The notes: generated by a model from the sequence alone, not told the origin. 64,000 nt of DNA from SXRF01 sp038043465 (GCA_038043465.1 JBBTBX010000021.1:1-64000), one strand, 5' to 3'; numbered from the stretch's first letter, positions 32,409-40,627 are shown. Numbers and translations: made by a program.

Positions 32409-33197
32409 ATGCTTTTTATCGCATTATTGCTCGGACTGATTGAGGGGATGACGGAATTCCTGCCCGTATCCTCAACTGGTCATTTGATTTTGTTTGGCGA
32501 TATTCTTGGTTTTGAAGGACCACCCGGCAAAACCTTTGAAATTTCAATCCAACTCGGCGCGATTCTGGCGATTTGCTGGCTTTACCGCAGCAAGCTTGCT
32601 GCCACCACTGTCGGATTAGTTCGTCGCGAAGCCAAAGACTGGCGGTTCGCTATGGGAATATTGCTGGCTTTCCTGCCCGCCATGCTGTTTGGCGCGCTGT
32701 TCCATAAATTCATCAAAGAAAAACTATTCAATCCCTTTAGCGTGTCGATTGCTCTTATCATTGGCGGCATTATTATTTTGCTGGTGGAGCGTTATAGACC
32801 CAAACCACGCTATCATGCGATTGAGGAGTTTTCCCTAGCTCTATGCCTTAAAATAGGGCTTTGCCAATGCCTCGCGCTCATCCCAGGGACATCACGCAGC
32901 GGCGCAACCATTATCGGCTCACTCCTTCTCGGCGCAGACCGCAAATCGGCGACTGAGTTTTCGTTTTTCCTCGCCATCCCCACCATGTTCGCTGCCACAA
33001 TTTTTGATCTTTATAATAATTGGAAATTTCTCTCGCTTGATAATTTGCAGTTAATCGCCGTTGGTTTTATCGCAGCTTTTATCAGCGCGCTAATCGTGGT
33101 GCGCTGGGTTGTCGCCTATATCAGCAAACATGGCTTTACGCCATTTGCCATATACCGCATCATATTGGGTACGGTTATGTTGTATTTACTTTACTAA
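32409..33197 (+). CDS. uppP: Undecaprenyl-diphosphatase
   Basis: A 262-residue polytopic membrane enzyme (BacA/UppP) that recycles undecaprenyl diphosphate for peptidoglycan and polysaccharide synthesis. The two catalytic regions are clear: GLIEGMTEFLPVSSTGHLIL at the N-terminus and PGTSRSGATIIGSLLLG near residue 160. Length is normal. Its last 12 bases overlap the convergent VF530 gene. Confidence 0.95.
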   Translation: MLFIALLLGLIEGMTEFLPVSSTGHLILFGDILGFEGPPGKTFEISIQLGAILAICWLYRSKLAATTVGLVRREAKDWRFAMGILLAFLPAMLFGALFHKFIKEKLFNPFSVSIALIIGGIIILLVERYRPKPRYHAIEEFSLALCLKIGLCQCLALIPGTSRSGATIIGSLLLGADRKSATEFSFFLAIPTMFAATIFDLYNNWKFLSLDNLQLIAVGFIAAFISALIVVRWVVAYISKHGFTPFAIYRIILGTVMLYLLY

Positions 33198-33407
33198 TTC
33201 GCGCAAATACAGCTCTTCCACTTTGACTCTTGCCCACGGCGTGGTGCGTAGAAATTTAAGGCTGGAGTTGATGCTGGGGTCACTTTTGAAACAGCGTATA
33301 TCAATTTGCTGCGCCAACTTCTCCCAGCCATGCTGCTCAACCAGTTTAGTGAGGATTTCTTTTAGGGTTATGCCATGTAGCTGGTTATTTTTCTGGGTTT
33401 CAGGCAT
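33186..33407 (-). CDS. VF530-type DNA-binding protein (DUF2132)
   Basis: A 73-residue protein. The pattern LHGITLKEILTKLVEQHGWE, IDIRCFKSDPSINSSLKFL and RTTPWARVKVEELYL matches the VF530/DUF2132 family, a small helical fold proposed to bind DNA. The ATG is directly downstream of the RRM gene (two bases apart), so the two probably form an operon. Confidence 0.88.
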   Translation of the reverse strand: MPETQKNNQLHGITLKEILTKLVEQHGWEKLAQQIDIRCFKSDPSINSSLKFLRTTPWARVKVEELYLRELVK

Positions 33408-33409
33408 GT

Positions 33410-33646
33410 CTATTCGGCAGCTTTAACGCGGATTTTATTTTTTTCGATGGTGCTGCCGTTTAGCTCTTTAATAGCAACCAAGGCTTCATGTTCAAGTGCC
33501 ATCTCGACAAAGCCAAAACCTTTCGAAGAACCAGTCTTCGCGTCAAGCACCAGATTACAGGCTTTGATATTGCCATGGTTCTTGAATAATTTTGCAAGAT
33601 CGTTTTCACTAAAATTACGAGGCAGATTAAGGGCAATCAGTTTCAT
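33410..33646 (-). CDS. RNA-recognition-motif protein
   Basis: A 78-residue single RRM domain. RNP2 is LIALNLP at the N-terminus and RNP1 is KGFGFVEM near residue 43, with the usual beta-alpha-beta spacing. Such short bacterial RRM proteins bind RNA and are often cold-inducible. It is upstream of, and probably cotranscribed with, the VF530 gene. Confidence 0.9.
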   Translation of the reverse strand: MKLIALNLPRNFSENDLAKLFKNHGNIKACNLVLDAKTGSSKGFGFVEMALEHEALVAIKELNGSTIEKNKIRVKAAE

Positions 33647-33710
33647 AAATATCCAGTAGGCATTGCATCAATAGAGGTGGCGACGATCGACATCCTCATA
33701 TACTCCTGCT

Positions 33711-33892
33711 TCTAATCGGTTTCGTGTGGCGTGCCATCCGAAGCCAAAAGCGGATGGCGGGGCGTAGTGGACGGTTTGCGAACAAACCCCGAGATGAGAT
33801 TGTTTATTTTACAAATGCCTATCAAGCAAGAATTTTTTAAGATTGCTGCATAAAAATAACGCAGGGGCTGTGAATTCACAGCCCCTTTTTGT
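33711..33892 (+). ncRNA. Candidate small RNA at the left prophage edge
   Basis: Two perfect hairpins, GCCATCCG/CGGATGGC (33733-33740 with 33751-33758) and GGTTTG-CGAA-CAAACC (33773-33788), are followed about 75 bases later by a strong intrinsic terminator on the + strand. No + strand gene precedes that terminator, so it probably ends a short RNA. TATACT at 33699-33704 could be the -10 element; no good -35 is visible. I do not recognise an RNA family. The site may also hold the phage attachment sequence. Confidence 0.35.
33864..33892 (+). terminator. Rho-independent terminator
   Basis: GGGGCTGTG-AATT-CACAGCCCC (33864-33885) is a perfect 9-bp stem, palindromic through an EcoRI-like centre, followed by TTTTTGTTTG. 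It lies just upstream of the methyltransferase gene and insulates the prophage from reading in from the left. Confidence 0.9.
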
Positions 33893-33928
33893 TTGTCAAA
33901 ATTTACGAAACAACAGAAGCCCCGCCAC

Positions 33929-34969
33929 ATGCCCGCATATTACAACGAGTTTAAGCCTGAGGTGGCGCACATGCTGCGGCAGTTAATCAGGGATGGGTTG
34001 ATTGCGGCGGGGGATGTGGACGAACGCTCGATTACTGAGGTAAAAGCTGATGACCTTAAAAACTACACACAATGCCACTTCTTCTCGGGAATTGGTGGGT
34101 GGTCGGTCGCTCTCCGCCTTGCGATGTGGGAAGACGATAGACCTGTTTGGACAGGAAGTTGCCCTTGTCAGCCCTTTAGTTCTGCTGGGAAGCAAAAAGG
34201 CAAAAATGACGAACGCCATCTCTGGCCAGTGTGGTTTCGGCTCATCAGCGAGTGCCGCCCTGCAATTGTCTTTGGGGAACAGGTTGCAGCAGCGATTACC
34301 CACGGCTGGTGGGATGATGTGGCAAATGATTTGGAAAATGAAGGTTACTCCTGCGGGGCGGCGGTACTACCAGCTTGCAGTGTCGGCAAACCGCACAAAC
34401 GCGACAGACTCTGGTTTGTGGGCAACGCCCGACAGCAGCCATCGGGGAACGAGAGCGTTGGATTTGGTGGAGAATGGCAGCACAGTGTTACGGCGGAGTT
34501 CGGGTCAGAAACGAGGCATAGATTTGCAGACACAAGCTCTATGGGCAACGCCGAATTGTATGGATGCGATGGAGGCTCGCAGCGAAGAAGCGTTGGCACG
34601 GGCGAAAACGAAGGGCGGGTGTTGCAATCTGAAAGACCAAGTGCATCCGAGCTTATGGCCGGCACCGAACGCCTCGGACAACAGGGACAGGGGGCGATGG
34701 GAAAATCCCAGTATTCAACTCCGTGTGGATATGGGCAAACAAATCAATCTGTCGATGATTGCACAGGGGAGTATGAGTGGCTCATCTGCCCCGATGGGAA
34801 AACCCGCCCAGTTAAGCGTGGAGTTTCCTTGCTGGCTCATGGGATACAGCACCGCACACCTATCCTCCATGCGTTTGGCAATGCAATCGTACCGCAAGTC
34901 GCAGCGGAATTTATCAAAGCGGTGAGTAAAGATTTTATGCTCAATAAAGTATATTTAGAAACAGCCTAA
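33929..34969 (+). CDS. Phage DNA (cytosine-5-)-methyltransferase
   Basis: A 346-residue C5-cytosine methyltransferase. Motif I is HFFSGIGGWSVALRL (residue 50), motif IV TGSCPCQPFSSAG with the catalytic Cys (about residue 78), motif VI is FGEQV in place of ENV, motif VIII PHKRDRLWFVG, and motif X HAFGNAIVPQVAAEFIKA near the end. The ATG at 33929 is preferred; a TTG at 33893 lies against the terminator. The middle of the gene also carries a long second frame. Likely role: protecting phage DNA from host restriction. Confidence 0.9.
   Translation: MPAYYNEFKPEVAHMLRQLIRDGLIAAGDVDERSITEVKADDLKNYTQCHFFSGIGGWSVALRLAMWEDDRPVWTGSCPCQPFSSAGKQKGKNDERHLWPVWFRLISECRPAIVFGEQVAAAITHGWWDDVANDLENEGYSCGAAVLPACSVGKPHKRDRLWFVGNARQQPSGNESVGFGGEWQHSVTAEFGSETRHRFADTSSMGNAELYGCDGGSQRRSVGTGENEGRVLQSERPSASELMAGTERLGQQGQGAMGKSQYSTPCGYGQTNQSVDDCTGEYEWLICPDGKTRPVKRGVSLLAHGIQHRTPILHAFGNAIVPQVAAEFIKAVSKDFMLNKVYLETA
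34050..34925 (+). CDS. Overlapping ORF in the methyltransferase gene
   Basis: A 291-codon frame, shifted by one base, lies wholly inside the methyltransferase gene. It does not look like a random shadow: GFGSSASAALQLSLGNRL, then WKMKVTPAGRRYYQL, repeated LWATP motifs, PNASDNRDRGRW and EFPCWLMGYS recall a family of W(P/A)TP-rich phage proteins that I remember being overprinted on the same kind of methyltransferase. It is either an overprinted gene or a shadow kept open by constraint on the main frame. Confidence 0.4.
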   Translation: MTLKTTHNATSSRELVGGRSLSALRCGKTIDLFGQEVALVSPLVLLGSKKAKMTNAISGQCGFGSSASAALQLSLGNRLQQRLPTAGGMMWQMIWKMKVTPAGRRYYQLAVSANRTNATDSGLWATPDSSHRGTRALDLVENGSTVLRRSSGQKRGIDLQTQALWATPNCMDAMEARSEEALARAKTKGGCCNLKDQVHPSLWPAPNASDNRDRGRWENPSIQLRVDMGKQINLSMIAQGSMSGSSAPMGKPAQLSVEFPCWLMGYSTAHLSSMRLAMQSYRKSQRNLSKR

Positions 34970-35012
34970 ACTTATATATAAAAAGTGCAAAAAATAGTTT
35001 TTAACCAAAAAT

Positions 35013-35056
35013 ACTTCTTGTTTTTCCTCCTCAGATGAGGTAGAAAAACAGGAAGT
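35013..35056. promoter_or_regulatory. 44-bp imperfect palindrome, candidate operator
   Basis: ACTTCTTGTTTTTCCTCCTC at 35013-35032 pairs with 35037-35056 (reverse complement ACTTCCTGTTTTTCTACCTC) with two or three mismatches around AGAT. It lies 22 bases before the start of the two-gene unit containing the XRE/ImmA regulator. No U-run follows on the + strand, so it is more likely an operator or a leader hairpin than a forward terminator. Confidence 0.5.
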
Positions 35057-35078
35057 AAAAATAAAAAAGGAACAAAAA

Positions 35079-35762
35079 ATGCACCAAAAAATTATTACAT
35101 ATAAAGAACCGCAAGATGTAAAAACAACCTTAGATAGCTTAGGTTTGAATGTTAATGAACTTCAAGACGCTGCAAAAGCAAATTTTTTAGCTCAAGCATC
35201 ATGCACCGCAAATGACGCACCAACTGCACCAGGATTTATTGGATGGAATGCCAGTGTTAAAACGATTAGAGAATATTTAATTGTACGAGGTTGGGAAAGC
35301 AAAAATATAAAAAATTCGCCGCGAATAGTAAATACAGATAAAAGCATCTCAATTATGGTTGCCACTGGAGATGATGCGACAGGTAATCCTTCTATTATTC
35401 CTAAAACTAAGTCGCATAAGGGAGCGACCACTAGAACGGCTATCTATAACAACGAAGCACAAACTAGCCTGTTTCCAGAAGAAGCAATTCCGCATGTTAT
35501 ACCAGTTGTTTCTATTGGACACTCAACAAGTTCAACGTGGGTTTTGTTGGTGCATGTGTATATTGACAAAGCAATTGAAAAGCCACGCCACTATGTACGG
35601 TGTGAGTTATCTATGCCAGTGGGCATGGATGACACTGGTCATATTGACAATTGGAGAGAGCGAATTATTTTGCCAGAAATTACAATCAATCCCGATGATT
35701 TAATTGATAAAGTTGAGGATTTTGCACCAGAGCAGGAAATTATACTACAACGCAAGGCTTGA
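35079..35762 (+). CDS. Hypothetical protein paired with XRE/ImmA regulator
   Basis: A 227-residue soluble protein. SCTANDAPTAPGFIGWNAS near residue 45 and IMVATGDDATG near residue 96 are recognisable from proteins encoded directly upstream of XRE-ImmA genes in other bacteria. LFPEE near residue 135 also fits them. I know no assigned function. It ends seven bases before the regulator gene, so the two form an operon behind a palindromic site. It could be the protease target or a toxin-like partner. Confidence 0.62.
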   Translation: MHQKIITYKEPQDVKTTLDSLGLNVNELQDAAKANFLAQASCTANDAPTAPGFIGWNASVKTIREYLIVRGWESKNIKNSPRIVNTDKSISIMVATGDDATGNPSIIPKTKSHKGATTRTAIYNNEAQTSLFPEEAIPHVIPVVSIGHSTSSTWVLLVHVYIDKAIEKPRHYVRCELSMPVGMDDTGHIDNWRERIILPEITINPDDLIDKVEDFAPEQEIILQRKA

Positions 35763-35769
35763 AAAAACT

Positions 35770-36870
35770 ATGTTTAACCCATCAAGATTAGAATTTGCTA
35801 GAAAAAGGCGTGGGCTAACTAAGAAGGAATTGGCATCAAAGATTGGATTAACGCCTCGTTCAATATCTATGTTTGAAAATAATGAGAGTCCACCAGCAGA
35901 CGACACTATTAGAAAGCTCTCGTTGGCGTTAGCATTTCCACAATCATTTTTCTCTGGAGATGATATTGAAGTTCTGCGTCAAAAAACAGTTAGCTTTCGC
36001 TCTATGTCAAGAATGAGTGCATCAAAACGGGATGCGGCGTTGAGCTCTGGAGCAATTGCTTTTATGTTCAATCGGTGGATTGAGCAGCATTTTACACTGC
36101 CAGAGCCAAACTTAATAGAAGTTGAAAAAGGAGAAAACCCAGAAGCCGCAGCCATGATATTAAGGCAGCATTGGGGAGTTGGTGAACTACCAATTAGAAA
36201 TGTTATTCATCTTCTTGAGGCAAAGGGTATCAGAGTTTTTTCTCTTTCAGAAAACACTCTTGAAGTAGATGCCTATTCACTATGGGAAGATGGAACACCT
36301 TTTATTTTTCTGAATACGATTAAATCAGCGGAGCGTAGCAAATTTGATGCGGCTCATGAATTAGGGCATCTAATACTACATAAACATGGCGCACCTGTTG
36401 GTCAAGATGCCGAACGAGAAGCGGATCAATTTGCCTCTGCTTTTCTAATGCCTAGAAGTAGTGTACTCGCTTCTACTTCTTCTGCTCATCTAGCGACGCT
36501 ATCTACTTTAATTAAATTAAAGAAGAAATGGGGAGTATCTTTAGCAGCATTATCGTACAGAATGCACAAAATTGGGTTGCTTTCCGACTGGCATTATAGA
36601 ACGCTGTGTATTGAAATATCACAGAAAGGCTACAATAAAAATGAACCAGAAGGTATAGAGCGCGAACATTCAAAGATTTGGGAAATGGTTTTTAGCTCAC
36701 TAAGAGAAGACGGAATCACTAAAGAACACATTGCGCGTGAACTTGATATTCATACAATGGAAATAGAATCACTTGTTTTTGGTTTGCTGCTTATGAATGT
36801 TATTCATGGCTCTAATAACCCTAGCCATAAAAAGCCAAATAACCCATCATATTTGCATGTAGTAAAATAG
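35770..36870 (+). CDS. XRE-family regulator with ImmA/IrrE protease domain
   Basis: A 366-residue fusion. Residues 1-62 are a Cro/CI-type helix-turn-helix (RLEFARKRRGLTKKELASKI), and residues about 150-250 are a COG2856 metalloprotease domain with the zinc motif FDAAHELGHLILHKHG, plus EREADQFASAFLMP carrying the third ligand. Relatives cleave repressors (ImmA) or control stress genes (IrrE). The ATG at 35770 is preferred over an upstream in-frame start inside the previous gene. This is the only candidate lysogeny regulator seen. Confidence 0.88.
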   Translation: MFNPSRLEFARKRRGLTKKELASKIGLTPRSISMFENNESPPADDTIRKLSLALAFPQSFFSGDDIEVLRQKTVSFRSMSRMSASKRDAALSSGAIAFMFNRWIEQHFTLPEPNLIEVEKGENPEAAAMILRQHWGVGELPIRNVIHLLEAKGIRVFSLSENTLEVDAYSLWEDGTPFIFLNTIKSAERSKFDAAHELGHLILHKHGAPVGQDAEREADQFASAFLMPRSSVLASTSSAHLATLSTLIKLKKKWGVSLAALSYRMHKIGLLSDWHYRTLCIEISQKGYNKNEPEGIEREHSKIWEMVFSSLREDGITKEHIARELDIHTMEIESLVFGLLLMNVIHGSNNPSHKKPNNPSYLHVVK

Positions 36871-36888
36871 ATTTTTTGATAAATTTTT

Positions 36889-37242
36889 TCAATACTCGCT
36901 CGCCAGCATGATGGTGAGAACTCGGCAGGTTACGCTGGGGTCGGCTGGGTTGGGTGAACCGAAGGTCATGGTGAGGTCGTAGTAATCAATTTTCCAAAAG
37001 AAGTTGATGTTATCTATGGTTATTTTTCCAAAATCATGCTCACCGTGTGGGTCGTTGTCTTCGGTGAAAGCGTTAAAGTTCATGACTTCCATAAACAATC
37101 GTTCACGGACTGCTTCGGAAAGTTCATTAACTCCGCTGGTGGTCATGATCTGCCCGCCCCAGTAGGTGTTGCGGAAACGGTCGTTGAGGGCTGCAATTTT
37201 CTTGGTGTTGGTGGTTTTTTCGTCAATTTGTTGCGGTTTCAT
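36889..37242 (-). CDS. DUF3768 family protein
   Basis: A 117-residue protein. KIAALNDRFRNTYWGGQIMT, TEDNDPHGEHDFG, FWKIDYYDLTM and CRVLTIMLASEY are the conserved blocks of DUF3768, found mostly in alphaproteobacteria and their phages. Function unknown. It is read against the surrounding phage genes. The 208 bases between it and the ParB-like gene hold no gene, only a GC-rich stretch (about 37,339-37,396) that might contain a packaging or promoter site. Confidence 0.85.
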   Translation of the reverse strand: MKPQQIDEKTTNTKKIAALNDRFRNTYWGGQIMTTSGVNELSEAVRERLFMEVMNFNAFTEDNDPHGEHDFGKITIDNINFFWKIDYYDLTMTFGSPNPADPSVTCRVLTIMLASEY

Positions 37243-37450
37243 GCTGTTTTGCTCCTTGGTGCGTTGTTAAACCTTCTACCAAATAACACCCTGCCACTTG
37301 CAATCAAGGCTCTTTTGTCTGTAAATACAATTGGTTGACCTTTCGGGTCCTTCCCGAGCCGAACTTATACGGGGACGCTACGCCCGCCATTTCGCTAGTG
37401 CCAACTCAAAATTATTCATTTCGTTTCGTTTTTTTACATAGGAGTTTCTT

Positions 37451-38044
37451 ATGAAAGTAGAACTGCTTGAGCTTAAAAAGCTAGTGCCGTATGCCCGCAA
37501 CCCTAGGATTACTGCCCATGCGGTGGATAAGGTGGCGGCTTCTATCAAAGAGTTTGGCTTTCGTCAGCCGATTGTGGTTGATAACGAAATGGTGATTATT
37601 GCAGGCCATGTTCGCTATCAGGCCGCCCAAAAACTGGGCTTGAAGAAAGTTCCCGTGCATGTGGCTGACGGTTTGTCCGCGCAGCAGGTAAAAGCCTATC
37701 GCATCGCTGATAATCGCACAGGCGAGGAAGCGCAGTGGGATAACGAAATGCTGGCTCTGGAAATTGGCGAGTTGGAAGCAGTGAGTTTTGATAAATCACT
37801 GCTGGGTTTTGAGGTTTCGGAGTTGGAGCAGTTGCAAAAAACCATTGATGGCTTGCTGAGCGATGGCATTGAAAGTGATGAGGAAAAAGTGGTTGGGGAA
37901 GCTGATACTCGCGCTACGATTGGTGCGTATAGTTTTGAAATCCCCCGCGAAGAATATCTGACATGGATTGAAGAAATCAAACAGGAAGTTGGTTTTGATA
38001 AAGAAGCAATTGTGAGTGAACTGCAAAGAAGGCTGGGCTTATGA
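37451..38044 (+). CDS. ParB/Srx-domain phage protein
   Basis: A 197-residue protein with an N-terminal ParB-like nuclease/CTPase fold: LVPYARNPRITAHAVDKVAA, FGFRQPIVVD, IIAGHVRYQAAQKLGLKKVP and VKAYRIADNRTGE. The tail is acidic. Phage homologues lie upstream of terminase genes, often with DNA methyltransferases. It is unlikely to act in partition, as no ParA is near. An AGGAG seven bases before the ATG supports the start. It overlaps the next gene by four bases. Confidence 0.85.
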   Translation: MKVELLELKKLVPYARNPRITAHAVDKVAASIKEFGFRQPIVVDNEMVIIAGHVRYQAAQKLGLKKVPVHVADGLSAQQVKAYRIADNRTGEEAQWDNEMLALEIGELEAVSFDKSLLGFEVSELEQLQKTIDGLLSDGIESDEEKVVGEADTRATIGAYSFEIPREEYLTWIEEIKQEVGFDKEAIVSELQRRLGL

Positions 38045-39555
38045 AACTGATAGATATTGATAGCCTCAGCCCGTCCACCTACAACCCCCGCACCGCAGAT
38101 CCTCGGCGGCTCGATTTGATTGAACTGTCGCTTCGCAAGTTGGGTTTTCTGTTGCCGATTTATGCCACCCCCGACGGCGAAATCATTTCTGGTCACCAGC
38201 GGCATCATGTGGCGAAGCGGCTGGGCGTTCGCCAAGTGCCAGTGGAGTTCACCAGGGCGATGGATTTGGAGGAACGCAAAGGCGTGAATGTGGCGTTCAA
38301 TCGTGCTACTAATGATTTACGCCCCAAGGATACACCAGAAAATATCACCGATGCGCTCTCAAGGGTGGATATAGAAACCATCGCTTCTGCTATTCCTGAC
38401 AAAACCCCCGACACACCAGAATTTTACACGTGCATGAAAGCACAGATATTGCCGATTGCACCCTTACTCAAAGCCAATAAAGGCAGATGGATTACATACG
38501 CAGCCAGTATTTCCAAAACTCTCTATTTCAAAGGCGTGCTGATGCCGATTGTTACCACCAAAGATTTGCGGGTGGTTAATGGCATTGGACGGTTGCAGAT
38601 GCAAGCGGAAGCTAAACGCAAAGAAGTGGCAGTGGTGTTGGTGGGCGATGACGAAGCAAAACTCGCTGATGCCATGCTCAATTTATTGTCTATGGATTTT
38701 GATATTCATAATCGTTACCGCGATTTGCTGCGTTATAATTCCTTTCGGCGGCTGAGGCGAGTGCGGGAAGATTTGGGGCGTGGGTTTATTTTCGTGGTGG
38801 CTGGCAATAGTACCTCCAAGGATTTTGACATTGCTGAACCCAAAAACCGCGACAAATGGATAAAAGAGCATGGCAAGTCAGTTTTAGATTTTGGAGCTGG
38901 GCATTTGCATGAAACCGAGATTTTGCGTTCCATTGGCGTGCGGGTTACACCCTTTGAGCCATATCGTGTGAATGAGGTGGAAGAAATAGACAAAGCCGAA
39001 TCCTTGCGGGTGGTGGATGAGTTTTTAGCGGATATTGGAGGTAAGAAAATTCATTATAATTCAGTGTTTATTTCCAGTGTCCTCAATAGCGTACCATTTG
39101 TGGAGGATAGAAGGCATATTGTTTGCATTTGTGCAGCGTTATGTTCACCGCAAACCAAACTTTATGCGGTGGCATCCAGTATCAACCACATCAACATCCG
39201 CCAGCTCAAAGGCTATAATTCCCTCAACGAACGGCAATCAACAGGGCGGGCGTTTTTACTGGAATATGAAAATGGGATCACGCTGGGTGATATGACCAGC
39301 AGTCCCAAGGTGCAAAAATACCATAACCAGAATGAATTTTACTGTTTGTTCAAGGAATTTTTTGAGGTGGTGCAGGTTTCGGAAGCCAGCAGCAATGTGC
39401 AGGCTATCTGTGTCAAGCCCAAACCAATTGATTGCAAAAAGCTCTCCGCAGCACTCGCTTTTGAATTTGACTTACCCTATCCTGATGGCAGCCGCATGGG
39501 GCGGGTGACGCAGGCAAAGCGGGCATTCTCTGAGCGGACGGGAATTTTGCTATGA
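38041..39555 (+). CDS. ParB-domain protein fused to a methyltransferase-like domain
   Basis: A 504-residue protein. Residues 1-85 are ParB-like (SPSTYNPRTADPRRLDLIEL, ISGHQRHHVAKRLGVRQVP). A second ParB-like stretch may lie near residues 165-215 (GVLMPIVTTKDLRVVNGIGR, then AVVLVGDD). From about residue 280 a Rossmann methyltransferase-like domain begins, with motif I SVLDFGAGHLHETEILRSIG. No catalytic motif decides the substrate. It forms a tight operon (4-base overlaps) with the ParB gene before and the HAD gene after. Confidence 0.7.
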   Translation: MKLIDIDSLSPSTYNPRTADPRRLDLIELSLRKLGFLLPIYATPDGEIISGHQRHHVAKRLGVRQVPVEFTRAMDLEERKGVNVAFNRATNDLRPKDTPENITDALSRVDIETIASAIPDKTPDTPEFYTCMKAQILPIAPLLKANKGRWITYAASISKTLYFKGVLMPIVTTKDLRVVNGIGRLQMQAEAKRKEVAVVLVGDDEAKLADAMLNLLSMDFDIHNRYRDLLRYNSFRRLRRVREDLGRGFIFVVAGNSTSKDFDIAEPKNRDKWIKEHGKSVLDFGAGHLHETEILRSIGVRVTPFEPYRVNEVEEIDKAESLRVVDEFLADIGGKKIHYNSVFISSVLNSVPFVEDRRHIVCICAALCSPQTKLYAVASSINHINIRQLKGYNSLNERQSTGRAFLLEYENGITLGDMTSSPKVQKYHNQNEFYCLFKEFFEVVQVSEASSNVQAICVKPKPIDCKKLSAALAFEFDLPYPDGSRMGRVTQAKRAFSERTGILL

Positions 39556-39965
39556 TTATTTTGTTGGACTTGAACTATACGCTGGTTGCCAACAGCGAAG
39601 AAAAGCAGCGACCATTTACCAAGCAAATCGCCGCTGAGAAATATCGTCAGTGGCTGGTGGAGTTACTAAAACCGCATCATGTAATCTTGATGACTGCTCG
39701 CCCTGCTATGCACAAGGAAGCAACCCTTGCCAGTATTGAAGTCAAAACAGGATGGTTACCGCAAGAAGCACATTTTAATAGTTTTGGTTTAGCACCCCCG
39801 CTGGCGAAAGAACGAATGCTACAAGCCTATGTGTTACCCAAACACGGCGGGGAAAATTTCCTTGCCATTGAAAGCAACCCCCGCACTCACAGCATGTATG
39901 CAAAATATGGCATTCGCTCGGTAAAAATAGAGCTGGGCGAAATTTGGAATAATTTACCAGAATAA
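39552..39965 (+). CDS. HAD-superfamily phage protein
   Basis: A 137-residue small HAD protein. Motif I is ILLDLNYTLVAN, with the nucleophile Asp but Asn where most phosphatases have the second Asp. Motif II is VILMTARP, and an AIESNPRT stretch stands in place of the acidic motif IV. The changed motif I suggests altered catalysis. It shares a four-base overlap with the upstream gene. Confidence 0.68.
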   Translation: MIILLDLNYTLVANSEEKQRPFTKQIAAEKYRQWLVELLKPHHVILMTARPAMHKEATLASIEVKTGWLPQEAHFNSFGLAPPLAKERMLQAYVLPKHGGENFLAIESNPRTHSMYAKYGIRSVKIELGEIWNNLPE

Positions 39966-39979
39966 AAACGGATAGAAAA

Positions 39980-40627
39980 ATGGAAATTCCTCGCGAATGG
40001 TCGTTTGAGAATACGGCGGTGGCTTCGGGCTTTGATCGGCATGTGCGTGAGCAGTTGCCGTGGTATGATTTAGTGACGGGGGCGTTGGCACATATCGCCC
40101 GTCATTATATACCAAAAGGCGGGCTGGTTTATGATATTGGCGCATCCACAGGCAATATCGGGCGGGCAATTGAAGAAACTATCAAAGAACGCAAAGCCCA
40201 ATTGATTGGCATAGAATCCAGTGCAGAAATGTGCGCCCTCTATAAAGCCAGTGGCGAATTAGTGCAGATTGATGCCTTGGATTACCGCTTCCAACCTTAT
40301 GACCTCGCCATTTGTTATTTGGTTCTCATGTTTCTGCCGATTGGCAAACGGCAAGAATTTATTGATTATCTAAAATCCCTCATCAAGCCTGGTGGGGCAT
40401 TGCTGATTGTTGATAAATGCGAGGCAGCAACGGGCTATGAAGCAACCGTATTTTGGAGGCTTACTCTAGCAGGGAAAATTGCTGCAGGAGTGGATGCAAA
40501 AAGCGTAATCGCCAAGGAACTTAGCCTATCAGGAGTGCAGCGACCGCTTGATCCCGCCATGCTGGGTAAGGATGCCATAGAGTGGTTTCGCTTTGGCGAT
40601 TTCGCAGGTTGGATAATCAGTAAATAA
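39980..40627 (+). CDS. Class I SAM-dependent methyltransferase
   Basis: A 215-residue methyltransferase. Motif I is LVYDIGASTGNIGRAIEE near residue 49, with acidic IGIESSAEM as motif II, LDYRFQPYDLAICYLVLMFL as motif IV and LIKPGGALLIVDKCE as motif VI. The fold resembles the tRNA/small-molecule class (CmoA-like) rather than DNA methylases, which would show DPPY. The substrate is unknown. It stands 14 bases after the HAD gene in the same phage module. Confidence 0.8.
   Translation: MEIPREWSFENTAVASGFDRHVREQLPWYDLVTGALAHIARHYIPKGGLVYDIGASTGNIGRAIEETIKERKAQLIGIESSAEMCALYKASGELVQIDALDYRFQPYDLAICYLVLMFLPIGKRQEFIDYLKSLIKPGGALLIVDKCEAATGYEATVFWRLTLAGKIAAGVDAKSVIAKELSLSGVQRPLDPAMLGKDAIEWFRFGDFAGWIISK

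Noticed and set aside
33711..33800. A tRNA or tmRNA gene at the prophage boundary
   Set aside because: No cloverleaf, T-loop GGTTCRA or CCA end can be laid on the sequence, and the tmRNA ends are absent.
33893..33928. TTG at 33893 as the start of the methyltransferase
   Set aside because: It lies in the tail of the terminator, the 12 extra residues are not family-like, and the ATG at 33929 gives a sensible N-terminus.
37339..37396. A cos site in the GC-rich stretch before the ParB-like gene
   Set aside because: The base composition and place are suggestive, but I see no symmetric cohesive-end sequence that would support a call.
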